Positions 43,641 to 56,888 of a DNA stretch of 64,000 bases are shown in pieces. Position numbers and translations under genes: made by a program. The stretch covers positions 3,071,249-3,135,248 of the forward strand of contig NC_061816.1 of the NCBI RefSeq assembly GCF_021462225.1. The letters are read 5' to 3'. The notes beneath the pieces were generated by a model. That model was not told where the DNA came from. It saw only the letters and a program-made list of their open reading frames with translations, and did not search any database. Source of the DNA: Girardinichthys multiradiatus (Eukaryota > Chordata > Actinopteri > Cyprinodontiformes > Goodeidae). Numbering within the stretch: position 1 is the first letter of the stretch; every line of letters begins with the position of its first letter.

Positions 43641-44246
43641 AATTACTTTAAACTTCTTTACCATTGATGACATGTTAATGTCATGATCTTGTGTGTATGT
43701 ATGTTCTTTATGTAAATGCGTGTTGGTTGGGGTCAGTGGTTGCAGCTTAAAAACACTCCAATCTGTGCAGTCAAAGCAGGCCTATAACCTCTGCTTTGAC
43801 TCCTCTGTCCACTTCCTTGTAGTCCTTACCACAGGCTTACAAAGTCTTCATTCATGTTGGTTTGAATGAGCTGAAGCAGTCAGTGTTCAGAGTCCTGAAG
43901 CTGCTCAGGGCAGTAGGGATCCTTTAAAACTGTGTAGCAGTGGGTTACTGGTTCTGGTGGGGCACATGATATGCTCTTTTGTGATCCATGGAACAGATGG
44001 TTTAACCCAGCTACCCCAAGCTGCTACTGAGAGCATTTAACGTTCTTCGTCTTTGCCACACAACGTAACGCCCTTTGAATGTCCTTGACATCTGTTCATC
44101 AGAACAGTCCATGTAAGAGGCAGTGTCTGGGCAAAGAAAATTAATGTAGGATAAAACAACCTAAATATTGTTTAGGGAAACCTTGTGGGATTTGCAACTG
44201 CGTCGTATGGCGTATTGCGTCACGGTGGATTGTTTGGTGTGTGAAG
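43641..44246. repeat. Unit B downstream DNA, matches unit A
   Basis: 43720-43950 matches 12500-12750, and 44070-44246 resembles 13830-13985. No gene was found. Confidence 0.6.
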
Positions 44247-44423
44247 GCTCTCTTGATTGATCTGATTTCTCTTTACTGTGATATCTCTGACCTATTCTAA
44301 TACATAAGCACATTAAAAACATTTTCTGTTGCTGCATTTAACGTTTGGGGACCCTCCGTGTTTTACATGGTTTTTCTCGTAATGGGAAGGGGTCGCTAGC
44401 TCAGTGTTAGCTTTAGCTCCACC

Positions 44424-45304
44424 ATGGCTACCCGTTATGCTGTTTCTCCTCTCTCCTGCTCTGTCTGTCAAATGTTCAGTTATCCTCTGACTTCTTTAGT
44501 GATAATGGTACGTGTAATAAATGTAGCAGTTTTTGTAGCTTTGGTGTCGAAATTGGAGGCCGGGCTCCACGCTGTTGAAAAACCAGCAAAGAGCCGAGGC
44601 CCCTTAGCCAGCATGGAGCCACCAAGAGTAGCACCCCATAGCAGTCCATCAGCAGAGCCCACGCAGCCAGGACCTCAAGCCAGCTGGATAACGATACGTA
44701 GAAAGCATAGTCCTAGATCCCAGCCCACAGGTCACCACCAACCCGTTTGCGTTCTAACAGATTTTTCCCACTCAGCAACACACCCGCTGAGAAGCCGACT
44801 CTGATAATTGGCACCTTTATATTCAGAAACGTGCCACTAGAGACACCAGCAACCATAGTCAAATGTTTGCCAAAGGCCAGAATGGGCGACATCAAATCCT
44901 ACCTGAAACTGCTGGCTAAGGATAAGCGTAAATACAGTAAGATTGATATTCACGCTGGCGGTACTGACACCCGGTTACGCCAATCGGAAGTCACCAAGGT
45001 TAGTTTGCCAAAACAATGTCGGACAATGTAATTTTCTCTGGTCCCCTTCCTGATCTGACCAGTGACAACATGTTTAGCCGTATTCAACTGCTGGCTGTCT
45101 TGGTGGTGTCCAGAAAACGATGTGGGCTACATTGATAATTGGCGAACATTTTGGGGAAAACCTGGTCTGATCTGGAGAGACGGCATCCATCCCACTTTGG
45201 ATGGAGCAGCTCTTCTTTCTAGGAATCTGGCCGAATTTATTAGTTCTCCAAAACTCCCACCCATTACCCTATTAAGACAGTGTCTTACCCAGGTCCAAAA
45301 CTGA
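44424..45304 (+). pseudogene. L2 ORF1 with SGNH-esterase-like domain
   Basis: The first frame (44424-44804) begins MATRYAVSPLSCSVCQMF and is Pro/Ser-rich. A second frame (44747-45031) shows the esterase-like block [14 protein letters not shown] and [11 protein letters not shown], and a third piece (45062-45304) has [19 protein letters not shown] with the D-x-x-H catalytic pair. The nucleophile block G-D-S reads G-T-F (IGTFIFRNV), so the active site is lost. At least one frameshift and one stop break the gene. Confidence 0.75.
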
Positions 45305-48125
45305 ATAGATTAAAAAATAATCAAAATGGAGGAAATCATGAAAATCTCATAAAAATAAACACATCTCAGACTGAGAAGAAAAATAAAACGATTAAATGTG
45401 GCTTATTGAACATGAGATCTCTCTCTTCAAAGACTTTGCTAGTTAATGACTTGATTTGTGACAGCTTAATTTATTTTGTCACAGAAACCTGGCTGCAGCA
45501 AGAAGATTATGTTACTATAAATGAGTCAACTCCTAACTTTTTCAATTTTCACATACCTCGAAATACTGGGCGAGGAGGAGTTGCAACCATCTTTCAGTCC
45601 GATTTATTGATTAGTCCCATACCAATCAATAGCTACAATTCTTTTGAATATTTAATCCTTAGTTTTCCTCATCCAAATAGCAAAGCACTAAAACCACTTC
45701 TGTTTGTTGTTTTGTACCATCCACCAGGCCCTTACTCTCAATTTTTAGATCAGTTTTCAAACCTTTAATCTGATTTAGTGTTAAGTACAGATAAGGTTAT
45801 TATAGTGGGGGATTTTAACGTTCATGTTGACATTGAAAGTGATAGCTTAAATATAGCCTTTAATGCTATCTTAGACTCAATTGGCTTTGCTCAAAACATT
45901 AACAAACCTACCCACCTTTGTCTTTATTCTCTGGACCTTGTGCTGACATATGGCATTGAGTGTGAAGACATAACAATATTTTCTCATAATCCTGTCCTCT
46001 CTGACCATTTTTTAATAACCTTTGAGTTTAATTTTACAAAGTACTCCACACCTGAAAGAAATTTTCATTATAGTAGATCATTATCAGACTGTATCTACCT
46101 TTAAAGAATCTGTTCCACTTTTAATTTCCTCATTATCACAGAAAAACACAGTGGAGGGCAATAATTTTGTTTCACAAATTGTTTCACAAATTGATTCTCT
46201 TGTTCATTGTATTTCTTCCTCATTGCGTGGTGCATTAGACAATGCAGCCCCCTCAAAAAAGAAGGTAATCATTTATAGGAGGCTGGCTCCCTGGTTTAAC
46301 TCAGAGCTGCGTACATTAAAGCACAATGTTAGAAAATTGGAGAGAAAATGGCGCTCTACACACCTAGAGGATTCCTACTTAATCTGGAAAAATGGTCTAC
46401 TGTTATATAAAAAGACACTTCGCCAAGCTAGAACAGCTTATTTCTCATCATTAATAAAAGAGAACAAGAATAATCCTAGGGTTCTGTTTAGTACAGTTGC
46501 TAAACTTACACGGAGTCATAGCTTTGTTGAGCCATCCATTCCCTTAGCTCTCAGTAGTCATGACTTTTTGGGATTCTTTTTATATAAAACTGATTCTATT
46601 AAAAATAAAATCATTGGGATACTCCCAAAGACGATAAATTCATCCTCAGTAAGAGAGACAACATTGGAAGTAAGTGTACAACCTGATCTGTGTTTGGACT
46701 GTTTGGATCCTGTGGAGCTTCCTGAGTTATCAAAAATATTAGCTTCATTTAAACCTTCAGCTTGTATGTTAGACCCAATCCCAACCAAATTACTTAAGGA
46801 AGTGTTTCCTTTGATTGCCGGCCCCATTTTAGATATGATTAATCTATCCCGAGTAAATGGATATGTACCACAGGCTTTTAAGGTAGCTGTAATTAAACTT
46901 TTACTTAAGAAACCTTCGCTTGATAAAGATGACATAATAAATTGCAGACCTATATCCAATCATCCGTTCTCATCTAAAATTCTTGAGAAAATAGTTCCTA
47001 ATCAAGTGTATAAGCATTTATACATCAATGATCTATTTGAAGAGTTTCAGTCAGGTTTCAGAGCTGGAAGGCTGGAACATGCTGTAGGGATCAGGGGAAC
47101 AGCGCTAGGCTGGTTTAAATCTTATCTGTCTGACAGATTCCAGTTTGTTCATTTAAATGATGAATCATCTTCAAACTCCAGGGTTAATTGTGGAGTACCA
47201 CAGGGTTCAGTATTTGGACCAATTCAATTCACTATATATATGCTTCCAATGGGTGAAATTATCAAGCAGCATAGAATAAATTTTCATTGTTACGCTGATG
47301 ATATTCAGCTTGACTTATCCATAAATCATGATAAGCCTGGCCAGTTAAATGGACTACAAGCATATCTTGAAGACGTCAAAACTTGGATGACTTTAACTTT
47401 TCGGCTTCTAAATCCAGACAAGATAGAAGTTGTCGTCTTTGGACCGGAATCTTTGAAAAGGAAACTGTTTAGTCAATCACTTAATCTGGATGGCATTAAA
47501 TTGACTAAAGTAAAAAAAACCTTGGTGTTATTTTTGACCAGGACATGTCATTTAAATCCCATATTAAACAGGTTTCTAGGATTTCCGTCTTTCACCTCCG
47601 AAACATTGCCAAAATTAGAAATATCCTATCCAGGAGTGACGCTGAAAAACTAGTCCATGCATTTGTTACTTCAAGGCTGGACTATTGTAATACTTTACTA
47701 CCATGATGTCCACAAAATGCAGTTAAAAGCCTTCAGCAGATCCAAAATACTGCAGCAAGAGTTCTGATGAAAATTAGAAAGAGAGATCATATTTCTCCTA
47801 CTTTAGTTCCCTTCATTGGCTCCCTGTTAAATCCAGAATAGAATATAAAATTCTCCTCCTCAAATATAAAGCCCTTAAGGATCTAGCTCCATCATACATC
47901 TGAGATCTGATTGGTCCATATGTTCCTAACAGAGCACTTTGTTCTCAGACTGCAGGTTTACTGGTGGTTCCTAGAGTCTCTAGAAGTAGAATGGGAGGCA
48001 GATCCTTTAGTTATCAGGCTCCTCTCCTGTGGAAGCAGCTCCCAGCTTTAGTCCGTGAGGCAGACACCCTGCCTACTTTTAAGGCTAGGCTTAAAACTTT
48101 CCTTTTTGATAAAGCTTATAGTTAG
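45280..48125 (+). pseudogene. L2 ORF2: endonuclease and reverse transcriptase, motif A deleted
   Basis: Endonuclease pieces are 45280-45768 (LLNMRSLSSK, VTETWL) and 45778-46104 (VGDFNVHVD, SLDLVL, LSDHFLI), separated by a TAA. RT follows at 46022-47653: KPSACMLDPIPTKLLK, RPISNHPFSSKILEKIV, EEFQSGFRAG, GVPQGSVFGPIQF, HCYADDIQLDLS. The stretch that should hold motif A (the first catalytic Asp) between FRAG and GTALGWFKSYL is missing. A frameshift near 47515 precedes the C-terminal block, which continues to about 48125. Confidence 0.88.
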
Positions 48126-48884
48126 AGTGGCTTAGGTTATTCTGAGTTATCTCTGTAGTTATGCTGCTCTAGGCTTAGGCTGCTGGAGGACATAATGAGC
48201 AATTTCACTCTCTCTGCTACATTCTCATACTACTCTCCAATTGTGCATTATTTGCTGTTTCTCTTCCTAGAAGCTGCACCTGACCTGACTCTGTGTCTAC
48301 CTGTGACACCTTCCTGGAGGAGGGCATCGTCCAAGCTTCTGCTGCCAACAAATGCTCACCCACTACTGATGATACACTTGGCCCTGTCTTTTAGCGTTTA
48401 ACCCTATTTTTCTCTTAGACATACCTACTGGCTGAGCTATTACTGTGACTAACTGTATGTGTTCTGTTTTATACTCTGAACTTGACAACTGGCTCAGAGT
48501 TCACCTGTCTTTCTTTCCTAGATGAAGCCACTAAAGGAGCTACATCCATTAACATTTACTTTTCCTTCCCATAGAAAGTTCTCCTGGATCAGTGCTTCTG
48601 TGTTCTTTTTTGGTTTCTGCTCTGTTCTCTCAAACCCCCAGTTGGTCGTGGCAGATGGCCGCTTACACTGAGCCTGGTTCTGCTGGAGGTTTTTTTCCTG
48701 TTAAAAGGGAGTTTTTCCTCTCCACTGTCGCTACATGCATGATTATTATGACGGATTCCTGCAAAGTCAATACAAGCGAGTGTCCACTGTTGCTACATGC
48801 TCATCCATGAGGAGTGAATGCTGCAAGTCACTGACTTGTGGATTGGCGCTATATAAATAAAATTTAATTGATAATATTGTTATT

Positions 48885-50770
48885 GGTAAGGCCTCTTATT
48901 TGTTCTGTGTTGTTTTAAAGTTGAAACAAACTTAATTTCATTTAGATGTTTTAAACAGTGATGGTCCAGTAATGGGAGTTTGCTCCATTTTATCTGTGTT
49001 TTTCTTTAATCTTTTTGAACTAACCTGTTACAAATGTGTTCCAATTTTGCTTAAAACATGCTTAAGGTGGTCTATTCTAGCAGCTAACAGGCTAATTTTT
49101 AAAATGTATTTTATTTATTTGGAGTTATTTCGATGTATTGGTTACATAGCCCATAGACTGCTGGAGATAGGCACCAGCTCCCCCGCGACCCACTATGGAA
49201 TAAGCGGTAGAAAATGACTGACTGACTGACTGGTTACAGAGTATTAAAAACAGGGACAAAAAAAAACCCAGAATCAACTTTGAAAACACTCCAAAGGGGG
49301 TATATAGGCAGAAGCCATAAGCTTATAATGCCCACCCCCCAAAACCAATTTACATTGGAATAGAAAAGAAGATGGCTACCTTTATCATACATACAAAATT
49401 CTAATAGCCTTGCTTATAGACACGGTATACAGCTTTGTTTACAACAGAGCTTGTTTCATTTGCTCCATAATAGTTAGATAATGCGTCGTCAGCGCTTGTA
49501 TACACATTAATATTTGTATTAATGGCATTTAAAGTATGGGTAATATGTATACGATTGTTGAATGAGCTATTTTCTTTGTGTTAGCAGCTGACGACCTAGA
49601 TGTGAACTACCATATCTCTCCATCTGTCCATTGTCCGTGCAATCGCTGGCATCTTTAAATAAAGTTTTGCGCCGCCATTTTAAGCAGTAAAATCTCTGAC
49701 CATTTGCTGAGGAATAATTACATAATATTGAAAATCAATTGCCCTTAAAGGTTATAGATTTCTAATTTGGGAAATCTTTAAAAAACATTTTATTAAAATA
49801 ATGTTTTACTTACCTTATGATTCGCATTGTGACTGGTTGTTTATACACATATTAATTGTTGTCCCTAACTACTTTCAAAACTAATTTGACCTAATTTCCA
49901 GATTCCTCAAAATAAATCTTGGTTCTTAAACATAAATATCAACACTGAACTGTGACATCATTCCACCAATTTTATTGGTACCCTTTTGCCTTTTTATTTC
50001 TATATAGTTTCATTAGTTTCTATATTCCTTCATTTTGCTTGGTAGTTTTAGTTGAATGTTCTAGTCTAGTATTTTGTTAATTGAAATATTTTAACTTGGA
50101 GCTTAATTGTTTTTGCTAATAAATTCTTACATTTTGAAGAGAAGTTGTTGTGAATTGATTCCATATGTGTGCAGAGTTTGCTGTTCAGTAATGCCAGTTC
50201 TCGAATCACTCTTTCATCTGTTGTTCTAAAACCACCACCATATTTTGCTGGTATTCACATGACGATACTTGAAAGACTGAATGGTTATTTAATTAAATAT
50301 TAAATAACTTCGGCATATTATTGCACAACAGCATTTATGTTAACCATGCAGTCATATGAATTTGAAACCTTCGGAAGCTCACATTCTGTTAACTTTAGCT
50401 GTAATAACGTTCATTTCACCATTGTCTGTTTACAGCCATCTCTGATGAAACATGGAGTAAATCCTTCATTCAATGAAATATTTTATCCTTGTACACCATT
50501 TCATTTCTGTTGCTGCTCTGTGTTGGATATCTTTCAGACTTGTTTTATGAATATCTGTGAAAGTCCCAAGCTTCTTCAGTTAAGATTATAATACAGTTTT
50601 AAAGTGAAAGTTTATGGTTGAAAATGTGGGTTTTAATCCAACCAGGAGCTGTCTTTTTTCTTCTTTTGCCTCAGAAGCAACAAAACACTGAACACTACTT
50701 TGACAAACCTCTTTAAAACTGCTAAAGTTGCAGCTCTACATGGAGTTTGCATTAAGTCTAAAAAGGTCAC
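48885..50770. repeat. Unit B downstream DNA, matches 13985-16640
   Basis: This is collinear with unit A but without the nested MITE of A. It includes a ctgactgactgactg microrepeat near 49218-49232. There is no gene; short frames such as 50337-50591 have no unit A equivalent. Confidence 0.7.
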
Positions 50771-51113
50771 AAATGACAGATGTGGCACAATTATTGGTTA
50801 TGGTTTATAGAGCTCTCTTTACCCTACCTGCTTCATTAATGACAAACCTCTGTCAAGAAACTGCGTTGGAGTGTTATTTAGTTTGTTTGTTTTTCATGAT
50901 TCCAGATTTGTTTCTTCAAAATTGAGTGAACCATAATATATTCCCTGTGCTTGTTCTAAAAATGTAACTGTTACTGGCTACCACAAATATTTTTCGTGAT
51001 TTCTTTTAGTATTTCTTAAAGCCAGAAAGTTGCCATTTGAAATGCCTTTAGTTTTTTGTCATGTCTGTGATCTGGGTTTTTTTCTACAAAATTCAACAAA
51101 TGAAGGAACATCC

Positions 51114-52936
51114 TCAGAGACTGGTGATTCCATCATTTTTGCCAGGGGTTGTGTTTGTGTTTATTTCGTGCAACAGTGATTTATAGACAAACATAAGTAT
51201 TTTAAAGTCTATTCTCTGAGCTACAGGGAGCCAATGTAAGGATTTAAAAACCGGGGTGATGTGCTCCACTTTCGTAGTTCTAGTGAGGACCAGGGCAGCA
51301 GCGTTCTGGATCAACTGCAGCTGTCTGATCGACTTTTTTGGCAGACTTGTGAAGACACCGTTGCAGTAATCAATTCTACTAAAGATGAACCCATGATTTA
51401 GATTTTCAAGGTCCTGCTGAGATATTAGTCCTTTAATCCTGGAGATGTTCTTCAGGTGATAGAAGGCCAACCTTGTTACTGTCTTTATGTGTCTCTGAAG
51501 GTTCCGGTCTACGTCCATCACTACACCCAGATTTCGAGCCTGACTGGTGGTTTCTAGCTGTATTAACTGAAGCTGATCCAAAAATTATTGCTTCAGTTTT
51601 GTTTTGATTCTGCAGAAGAAACTTTTGGCACATCCAAGCGTTGATTTCTTATAAGCATTTACCAAGCGCTTGAATGGGTTCATAGTCACCTGGTGACATT
51701 TTAACGTATAGCTGTGTGTCGTCTGCATAGTTATGATAACTTACATTGTTGTTTATTAAAATCTTAGTTAGGGGGAGCATGTCGATATTGAATAGGAGGG
51801 GCCCTAAGATGGACCCTTGGGGAATGCCACATGTGATTTTTGTGGTCTCTGGTGTAAAGTTACCTACTGACACAAAAAAGTCCCTGTCCTTCAAGTAGGA
51901 TTTAAACCAGTTGGAGACAACATCTGTACTGGAGTTGATGTGGATGTGCCGACTGTCTCTCTGATCTTTTGGGTTTTTTCCAGTAAAGAAGTTAACAAAT
52001 TCATTGCAGGCCCTGGTAGAGTGGAGTTCAGATGCTACAATTACAGGAGGGTTTGTTAACCTGTCGACCGTGGCAAATAATGCACAAGCATTGTCAATGT
52101 TTTTGCTGATGATCTCAAAAAAGAAAGTTTCCCTTGCATTTTTCAGTTGTAGGTTATAGCTGTAGAGTCTCTCTTTATAGATGTTATATTGAACCTGGAG
52201 TCCAGTCTTTTAGCTTTTCGACACTCACTTTTTTCACTTCTGACTGGTGGAGCACTTCTCCACTGAGACATTTTCTTCCCAGAAATGACTTTCCCTTTTA
52301 ATTGGAGCAATTGAATCAATGATGTCCTAGATTTTAGAATGAAAGTTGTCTACCAGCTCATCTACAGCGTTACAGGGCAAAGTGGAGGTAGAAGAGTAAA
52401 TCTGGTTAAAGGTTTCAGCAGCACTGTCCTTAAAGATGCGTTTTCTTATGTCTCTTTGGCAAACTGACTCATTGGAGATGATGCTTTCAAAAATAATAGA
52501 AAAGTGGTCAGATAGGGCAACATCAGTTACAGACACCTTGGAAATGTTTAGACCCTTAGTGATGATCAAGTCCAAAATATGTCCGTGTTAGTGCGTTTGC
52601 TGTTTAACATGTTGAGTCAAACCAACATTTCTAAGAGTGTCACATAGATCTATTGCACTTCTGTCTTCAGGATTGTCCATGTGAATGTTGAAGTCTCCCA
52701 CAATAATTAAACAGTCATAATCAACACATATCACAGATAAAAGGTCATCAACATCACTGAAACAGTTTGTTCTGGACTTAGGAAGCCTGTAAATATTCAA
52801 GAACATGGTTCGGACCGGGCTCTTTACCTGGAGAGCCAAACATTCAAAACAGTCAAATTTGCCCAGAAATACCTTTTTACACTTTAGTGAATCTTTAAAC
52901 AAAGTGGCCCCCCCTCCAACTTTTCTCAGTCTGTAT
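51114..52936 (-). pseudogene. LINE ORF2 fragments (endonuclease and RT)
   Basis: The endonuclease part has LIIVGDFNIHMDNPED (52588-52902) and VALSDHFSIIFES (52327-52575). The RT part has TCGIPQGSILGPLLFNIDML and HNYADDTQLYVKMS. The C-terminus has ARNLGVVMDVDRNLQRHIK and SRIDYCNGVFTSLP. RT motif A is not visible. The order and motifs are those of the L2/CR1 group. Confidence 0.8.
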
Positions 52937-52938
52937 CC

Positions 52939-53935
52939 TGTTAGGGATAGAGTGTGAACATTCTTTTACCTAAATGTGGGTTTCTTTTCTTCTCCTTTTC
53001 ATAGATTTTTAGATTTCTCAGAAGGATTACCACTGTAACCAAAATATTACTAGTTTTCAAAAGATTTTAACAAAGCTGTTTTTACACCAGTGACTCAGCT
53101 TCCTTAGTCAGAATTAAGTGATTGCTTAGTTAGATTTCAATGGATGCAAATGAAGCAGAGAACAGGTAAGTCCTGAGTGATAATATGAATATTGTTAAGT
53201 TGTATATTATGCTTACAGGGAGAGATGACTGAATCGCCAGGCGGAAAGAGAGATGTGGAGTCTGGGAGCACTGCACCGGAGATGTCTTGAGGAGGTGAGT
53301 TTATCCAGGGTTGGTCTTCAGATATTTGAAGGTGGTTCTCAGAGAGTCTGGTCTAGCACAATCCGTGGTGTGTAAGATGGAGGTGTGGAGCACAGGGTGG
53401 AAATATTTGCACGAGAGTACATTGGAGGGTGAACAGGGTTCGCTTTGACTGGGGCCGGTTGATCGAGGAGCCAGGAAGCCGCCAGTTTGAAGTTTGTCCA
53501 GAGAAGGTAACTGGAGGCTTGAGTCTTGATCCAGAAGGTCTTTATCCAGAAGCCAGGAAACACTCTTAATCCAGAAGTCAGGAATTGAACTGGAAACTGG
53601 CTTGAAAGCAACCTAAGAAGGAGGACACACGAAGATTAGTTGAAGTATTTGAAAAACACGAAGCATCGACACTCTGGCGAGAGTCTTTTACCAATGTTGG
53701 CTAACACTCAGGTGATGAGGTGCTAGCAGCTTCCTGCTTAAATACTCCCAGTAGCAATCAGTAGATGTGGAACACCTGTCACCTCTGCACCCATGAGCTT
53801 CAGCGCCATCTATGGACTAAGTAAAGTAAATAGCAAGTAAAATACAGAAACTCCCAGAGCCCGACGCTCTTATACTTTTGGCTTTGTTTTTTCTGTCACG
53901 TATAAGCACAGAGATTTTACAACTATCTCCTATCA
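52939..53935 (-). mobile_element. Probable solo LTR, 997 bp
   Basis: On the minus strand it starts TGATAGGAGATAG and ends CTATCCCTAACA, an imperfect inverted end with TG…CA. A TATA-like gagtatttaagcagg lies about 240 bases in, as in a U3 promoter. It interrupts LINE sequence. No internal retroviral genes are next to it, and I could not see a target duplication. Confidence 0.55.
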
Positions 53936-53999
53936 GGAGCCCAGGTTTTTTCTGGACATGCTCATTTCTGATAGAATTACCACTGGGGCCCAGACTGTA

Positions 54000-55109
54000 T
54001 CACAAAGAAGTGATTTGAATGTTCTGATTAGGAGGAGATAAATTAGGAGGTGGTGAGGCTCTGCGGCTTTTGGAAGATGTTGGTTTAGTAGCAGGGCCTC
54101 GGCCACGGGGGGTGTTGAATGGAGATGTCAGAGCCATTTGGGTCCTGATCCTAAAAGCTTCTTTTATATTATCAGAATCCAGTAAAGCAAAGACCGGGCT
54201 CAGTGGGGAGATGGGAAAATTCTGTGCGGTCTGGGTTGGGGTCTGGGGAGAGGGGGGTTTAACGGGGTTCACTTCTCCTATGGAATTTGGCAGGGAGACC
54301 TTTTGTGATGACCTCTCTCTCTCAGCCAACTGCCTGGTTGTCTCTGCTGGAGCTGTTGGAGGCAGCATTATCATTGTTGTTGATATTCCATGTTCTCTCT
54401 CTCATCAATGGCTCCACAGTGTATGATGAGGTTTTCGAGGACTGGGCGCTCTTCTGTGATTGCCAGAATATTCTCTGAGATATCGGATACCACGTTACTG
54501 GTACCAATCACCATTTCTGTTTTTTTCTTTTTGCAGAAGTTTTAATCCCATCCACAGCAGTGTTGCCCACTATTAGGGTTCTTTGTCCGGCGGGGCTCTC
54601 TTTCTCTGGCAGCTAAGGAGAAGACTGTTTAGAATGAAGATTGTTATCGGACCTTTCATTGTTCTCAGAAGATGGATCATTTTCCTTGTTTTCATTCTGT
54701 AGTGGGGCAAATCTGTTTTGGAGAGGAATTCCTTTATTTCCTGCTGTCTCACTCCTATCAGTTGTTGTGACAGCAGCTCGCTGTCAAAGTCTCCTTTTTC
54801 CAGTGAAAACGGGGGCATTTCTCTGTAATTCTGGCTATTCTGAATGATTTAATTGCTGAGATCTTGCAATGAGTTGTCTACCTTGATTTTTTACCTTGAT
54901 TTTTTACCTTGATTACCGGCTGAGTCGTTGAGCTGGCTGTCACTATTTGGGATCACAGGCAGAGTTAAATAATCACTGTACCCCATATTCACCTCCACAT
55001 TCACTTCCAGTCGATGGATATTCATCTCCAAAACAGCCAATTTCTGTAAAAGTTTGTCAAATTCCTCTGTGATGAGGGAAGGCATCTTGTGCTGATTGGC
55101 TGGTGTCAA
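54000..55109 (-). pseudogene. LINE ORF1-like fragments
   Basis: Minus-strand frames: 54891-55109 (LITEEFDKLLQKLAVLEMNI, a short coiled coil), 54573-54818 and 54000-54374 (Pro/Ser/Thr-rich with RIRTQMALTSPFNTPRGRGP). They lie upstream of the endonuclease in the same orientation, as ORF1 should. I do not recognise a clear domain, so this is partly positional inference. Confidence 0.45.
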
Positions 55110-55389
55110 CTTTACCTTCTTTCGGGTTTGATTATAAAAATATAAAAATTATTTAGAAAAAACAAAAAATAATCCTTGGGAGTCACTGGTAAGAAGTAGT
55201 TTTAGTCCAATATTTCCTTCATTTTGGCTAAGAGATAAAAAGTTAAGAGGTAAAGAATACAAGCAAGCAGGGAGCTTGGGAGAAAGGCGTCTGAGCAGGC
55301 AGACATGCGGAAGCGGGAAAAAAAGCTATAAAATCAAGGTTGAATTGAATTAAACTCAAGATCATTACATTGTATATGAATGAATGTGT

Positions 55390-56270
55390 TAAGGAAATTG
55401 GACTTTGCCTGGCTGTGGTTGGGTGGGTGTGACGGTGCACCATGTCTTGTACCTGCACTGGGGTGGCTGGCGGTTGTGCTTGGCCTGGAGTGGTTGGCCC
55501 GGTTATCCAGCTGGCGCATTTTTCTCCCTCATGGACTGGCGGGCTGGGGCTGCTGGCATTGGCTGGATGATTGGGCGGCCTTGCCTCACCCTCCTTGGTG
55601 AAGGGTCGGGGGTTCCGTTGTGAGCACGGTGCTTGGGGGTGTCTGCTCTGTTGCGTCTGTGGTCAGAGGCTGGGGTGGTGTTGTACGGGGCCCATGCCTT
55701 GCCATCACGATGCACTCTGTGGTGGGGGGCAAGATGTGGCGGAGGTGCTTGGAGTGGGGCCGTGTGTAGAGCTTGCGCTGGAGCTTTTCCGGGATGGAGC
55801 TCATCTGTGGGGGTGTGTCCCTGTGGGGAGGGGATTCATGGCTAAGGGTTCGGGGGCATGTGTTTGTTATATGTGTCCCGGTTGAGGGTGGTTCTGTGGG
55901 GAGATTCATGTTGGGGTTCATGGGCGGTGGGGGCTCTGGTTGGCGGGCTCGTTTGGACCAGAGTCACTTGAGTTTAGGCGGTGCCGACACTAGTCTGGGT
56001 TGGTGCTGGGGCAGTCTGTCTGTCTCCACCCCGGAGGGAAGGGGACCACCTTGACCTGGGCGTATAGAGTATGTATGGGGAGTGTAAGTGAGTGTACGAC
56101 GTCCATTGTTGCGTGTGTTTACGTTGGGTGAGTGGGTATGAGTGTTTTGATGTGTACACATGAGGGTGGGAATGTGTGATTGTGACTGTGTGCCTGTTGT
56201 TTTTTGTCAGGTTGGGCCTTGGGTTGCTCCGTCTCCCTCCCGCTCCCTCAACTCTAATGAATCGGCGGTG
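55390..56270 (-). repeat. GT-rich repeat, inverted relative of 2840-3990
   Basis: The plus strand is G/T-rich, and its complement between about 55580 and 55930 aligns with 3400-3770. Long open frames on both strands reflect composition. It lies immediately upstream of an L1 ORF2 3' fragment; a link between the two is possible but unproven. Confidence 0.55.
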
Positions 56271-56284
56271 GATAGGCTCGATGC

Positions 56285-56888
56285 TTGGAGAAGGGATATC
56301 CAAGACTATATAGACGAAGGGGATTAGAACCAGGCTTGTTTGAAAGCACAAAAACAACAATAAATACACATTTTAAACTTCTGCTACATGAATGGCTCAT
56401 GAGAACGTATGTAACACCTGTCAGGCTCCATTATATGTCCAACGATATTCCAGATATTTGCACTAAATGCTTAACTGAAAAAGGAGCTCTTCTTCACTGT
56501 CCATGGGAATGTCCTAAAATACAGGAATTCTGGAAGGATGTTATCAAGTGTCTGTCTGAACTGTTTATTGTAAAAATCCCTTTCAAAGTTCTACTTTGTG
56601 TACTTGGAATCTACCCAATAGAATTCAAACAATCAGAGAAGCGGACAAATTTAATAGACTATGGACTTCTTCAAGCTAGGAGAGCTATTGCACTATGCTG
56701 GAAGAGCATGGATCCCCCCTCTCTGAGACTGGAAGAAGAGAATTGCAGGATCTCTTGGCCTGGATAGATTAACTTACCTTGCAAAGGGCAAATAGCGGAA
56801 CTTTATACATCTCTGGAAACCATATATTAGCAATGTAGAGATGTTTCTTTTGTTTAAGAGAAAAACTAATAAACATATATGAAAAAAA
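56285..56888 (+). pseudogene. L1/Tx1-type LINE 3' end
   Basis: The frame TTINTHFKLLLHEWLMRTYV, then CTKCLTEKGALLHCPWECPK with a C-x2-C…H-x4-C pattern and IQEFWKDVIK, is the C-terminal Cys-rich domain of L1-type ORF2. After the stop comes a short 3' UTR with aataaacatatatg and an A-rich tail ending at about 56888. Confidence 0.8.

Larger units (their letters stand above)
44247..48884 (+). mobile_element. L2-type LINE, about 4.6 kb, near complete but dead
   Basis: The insertion is defined by comparison with the empty site in unit A (13980-13992, gtgaaggctagtcttatttg). In B the left flank ends gtgaaggct and the right flank resumes aaggcctcttatttg, suggesting a short target duplication. ORF1 (44424-45304) and ORF2 (45280-48125) are recognisable, and the 3' end has the typical L2 tail (attggcgctatataaataaa). 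ORFs carry stops and frameshifts. Confidence 0.85.
51110..55140 (-). mobile_element. CR1/Rex-like LINE, minus strand, split by a solo LTR
   Basis: Minus-strand order: ORF1-type pieces (55109-54000), then endonuclease (52902-52327), RT (51894-51649) and C-terminus (51633-51114). The long insert 52939-53935 interrupts it. All frames are broken. The C-terminal part shares the VEHITPVFKSLHWLPVAQRI block with the LINE 3' end at 60810-61315. Confidence 0.7.

Noticed and set aside
46558..46959. A 133-residue minus-strand frame
   Set aside because: It is the antisense shadow of the L2 reverse transcriptase.
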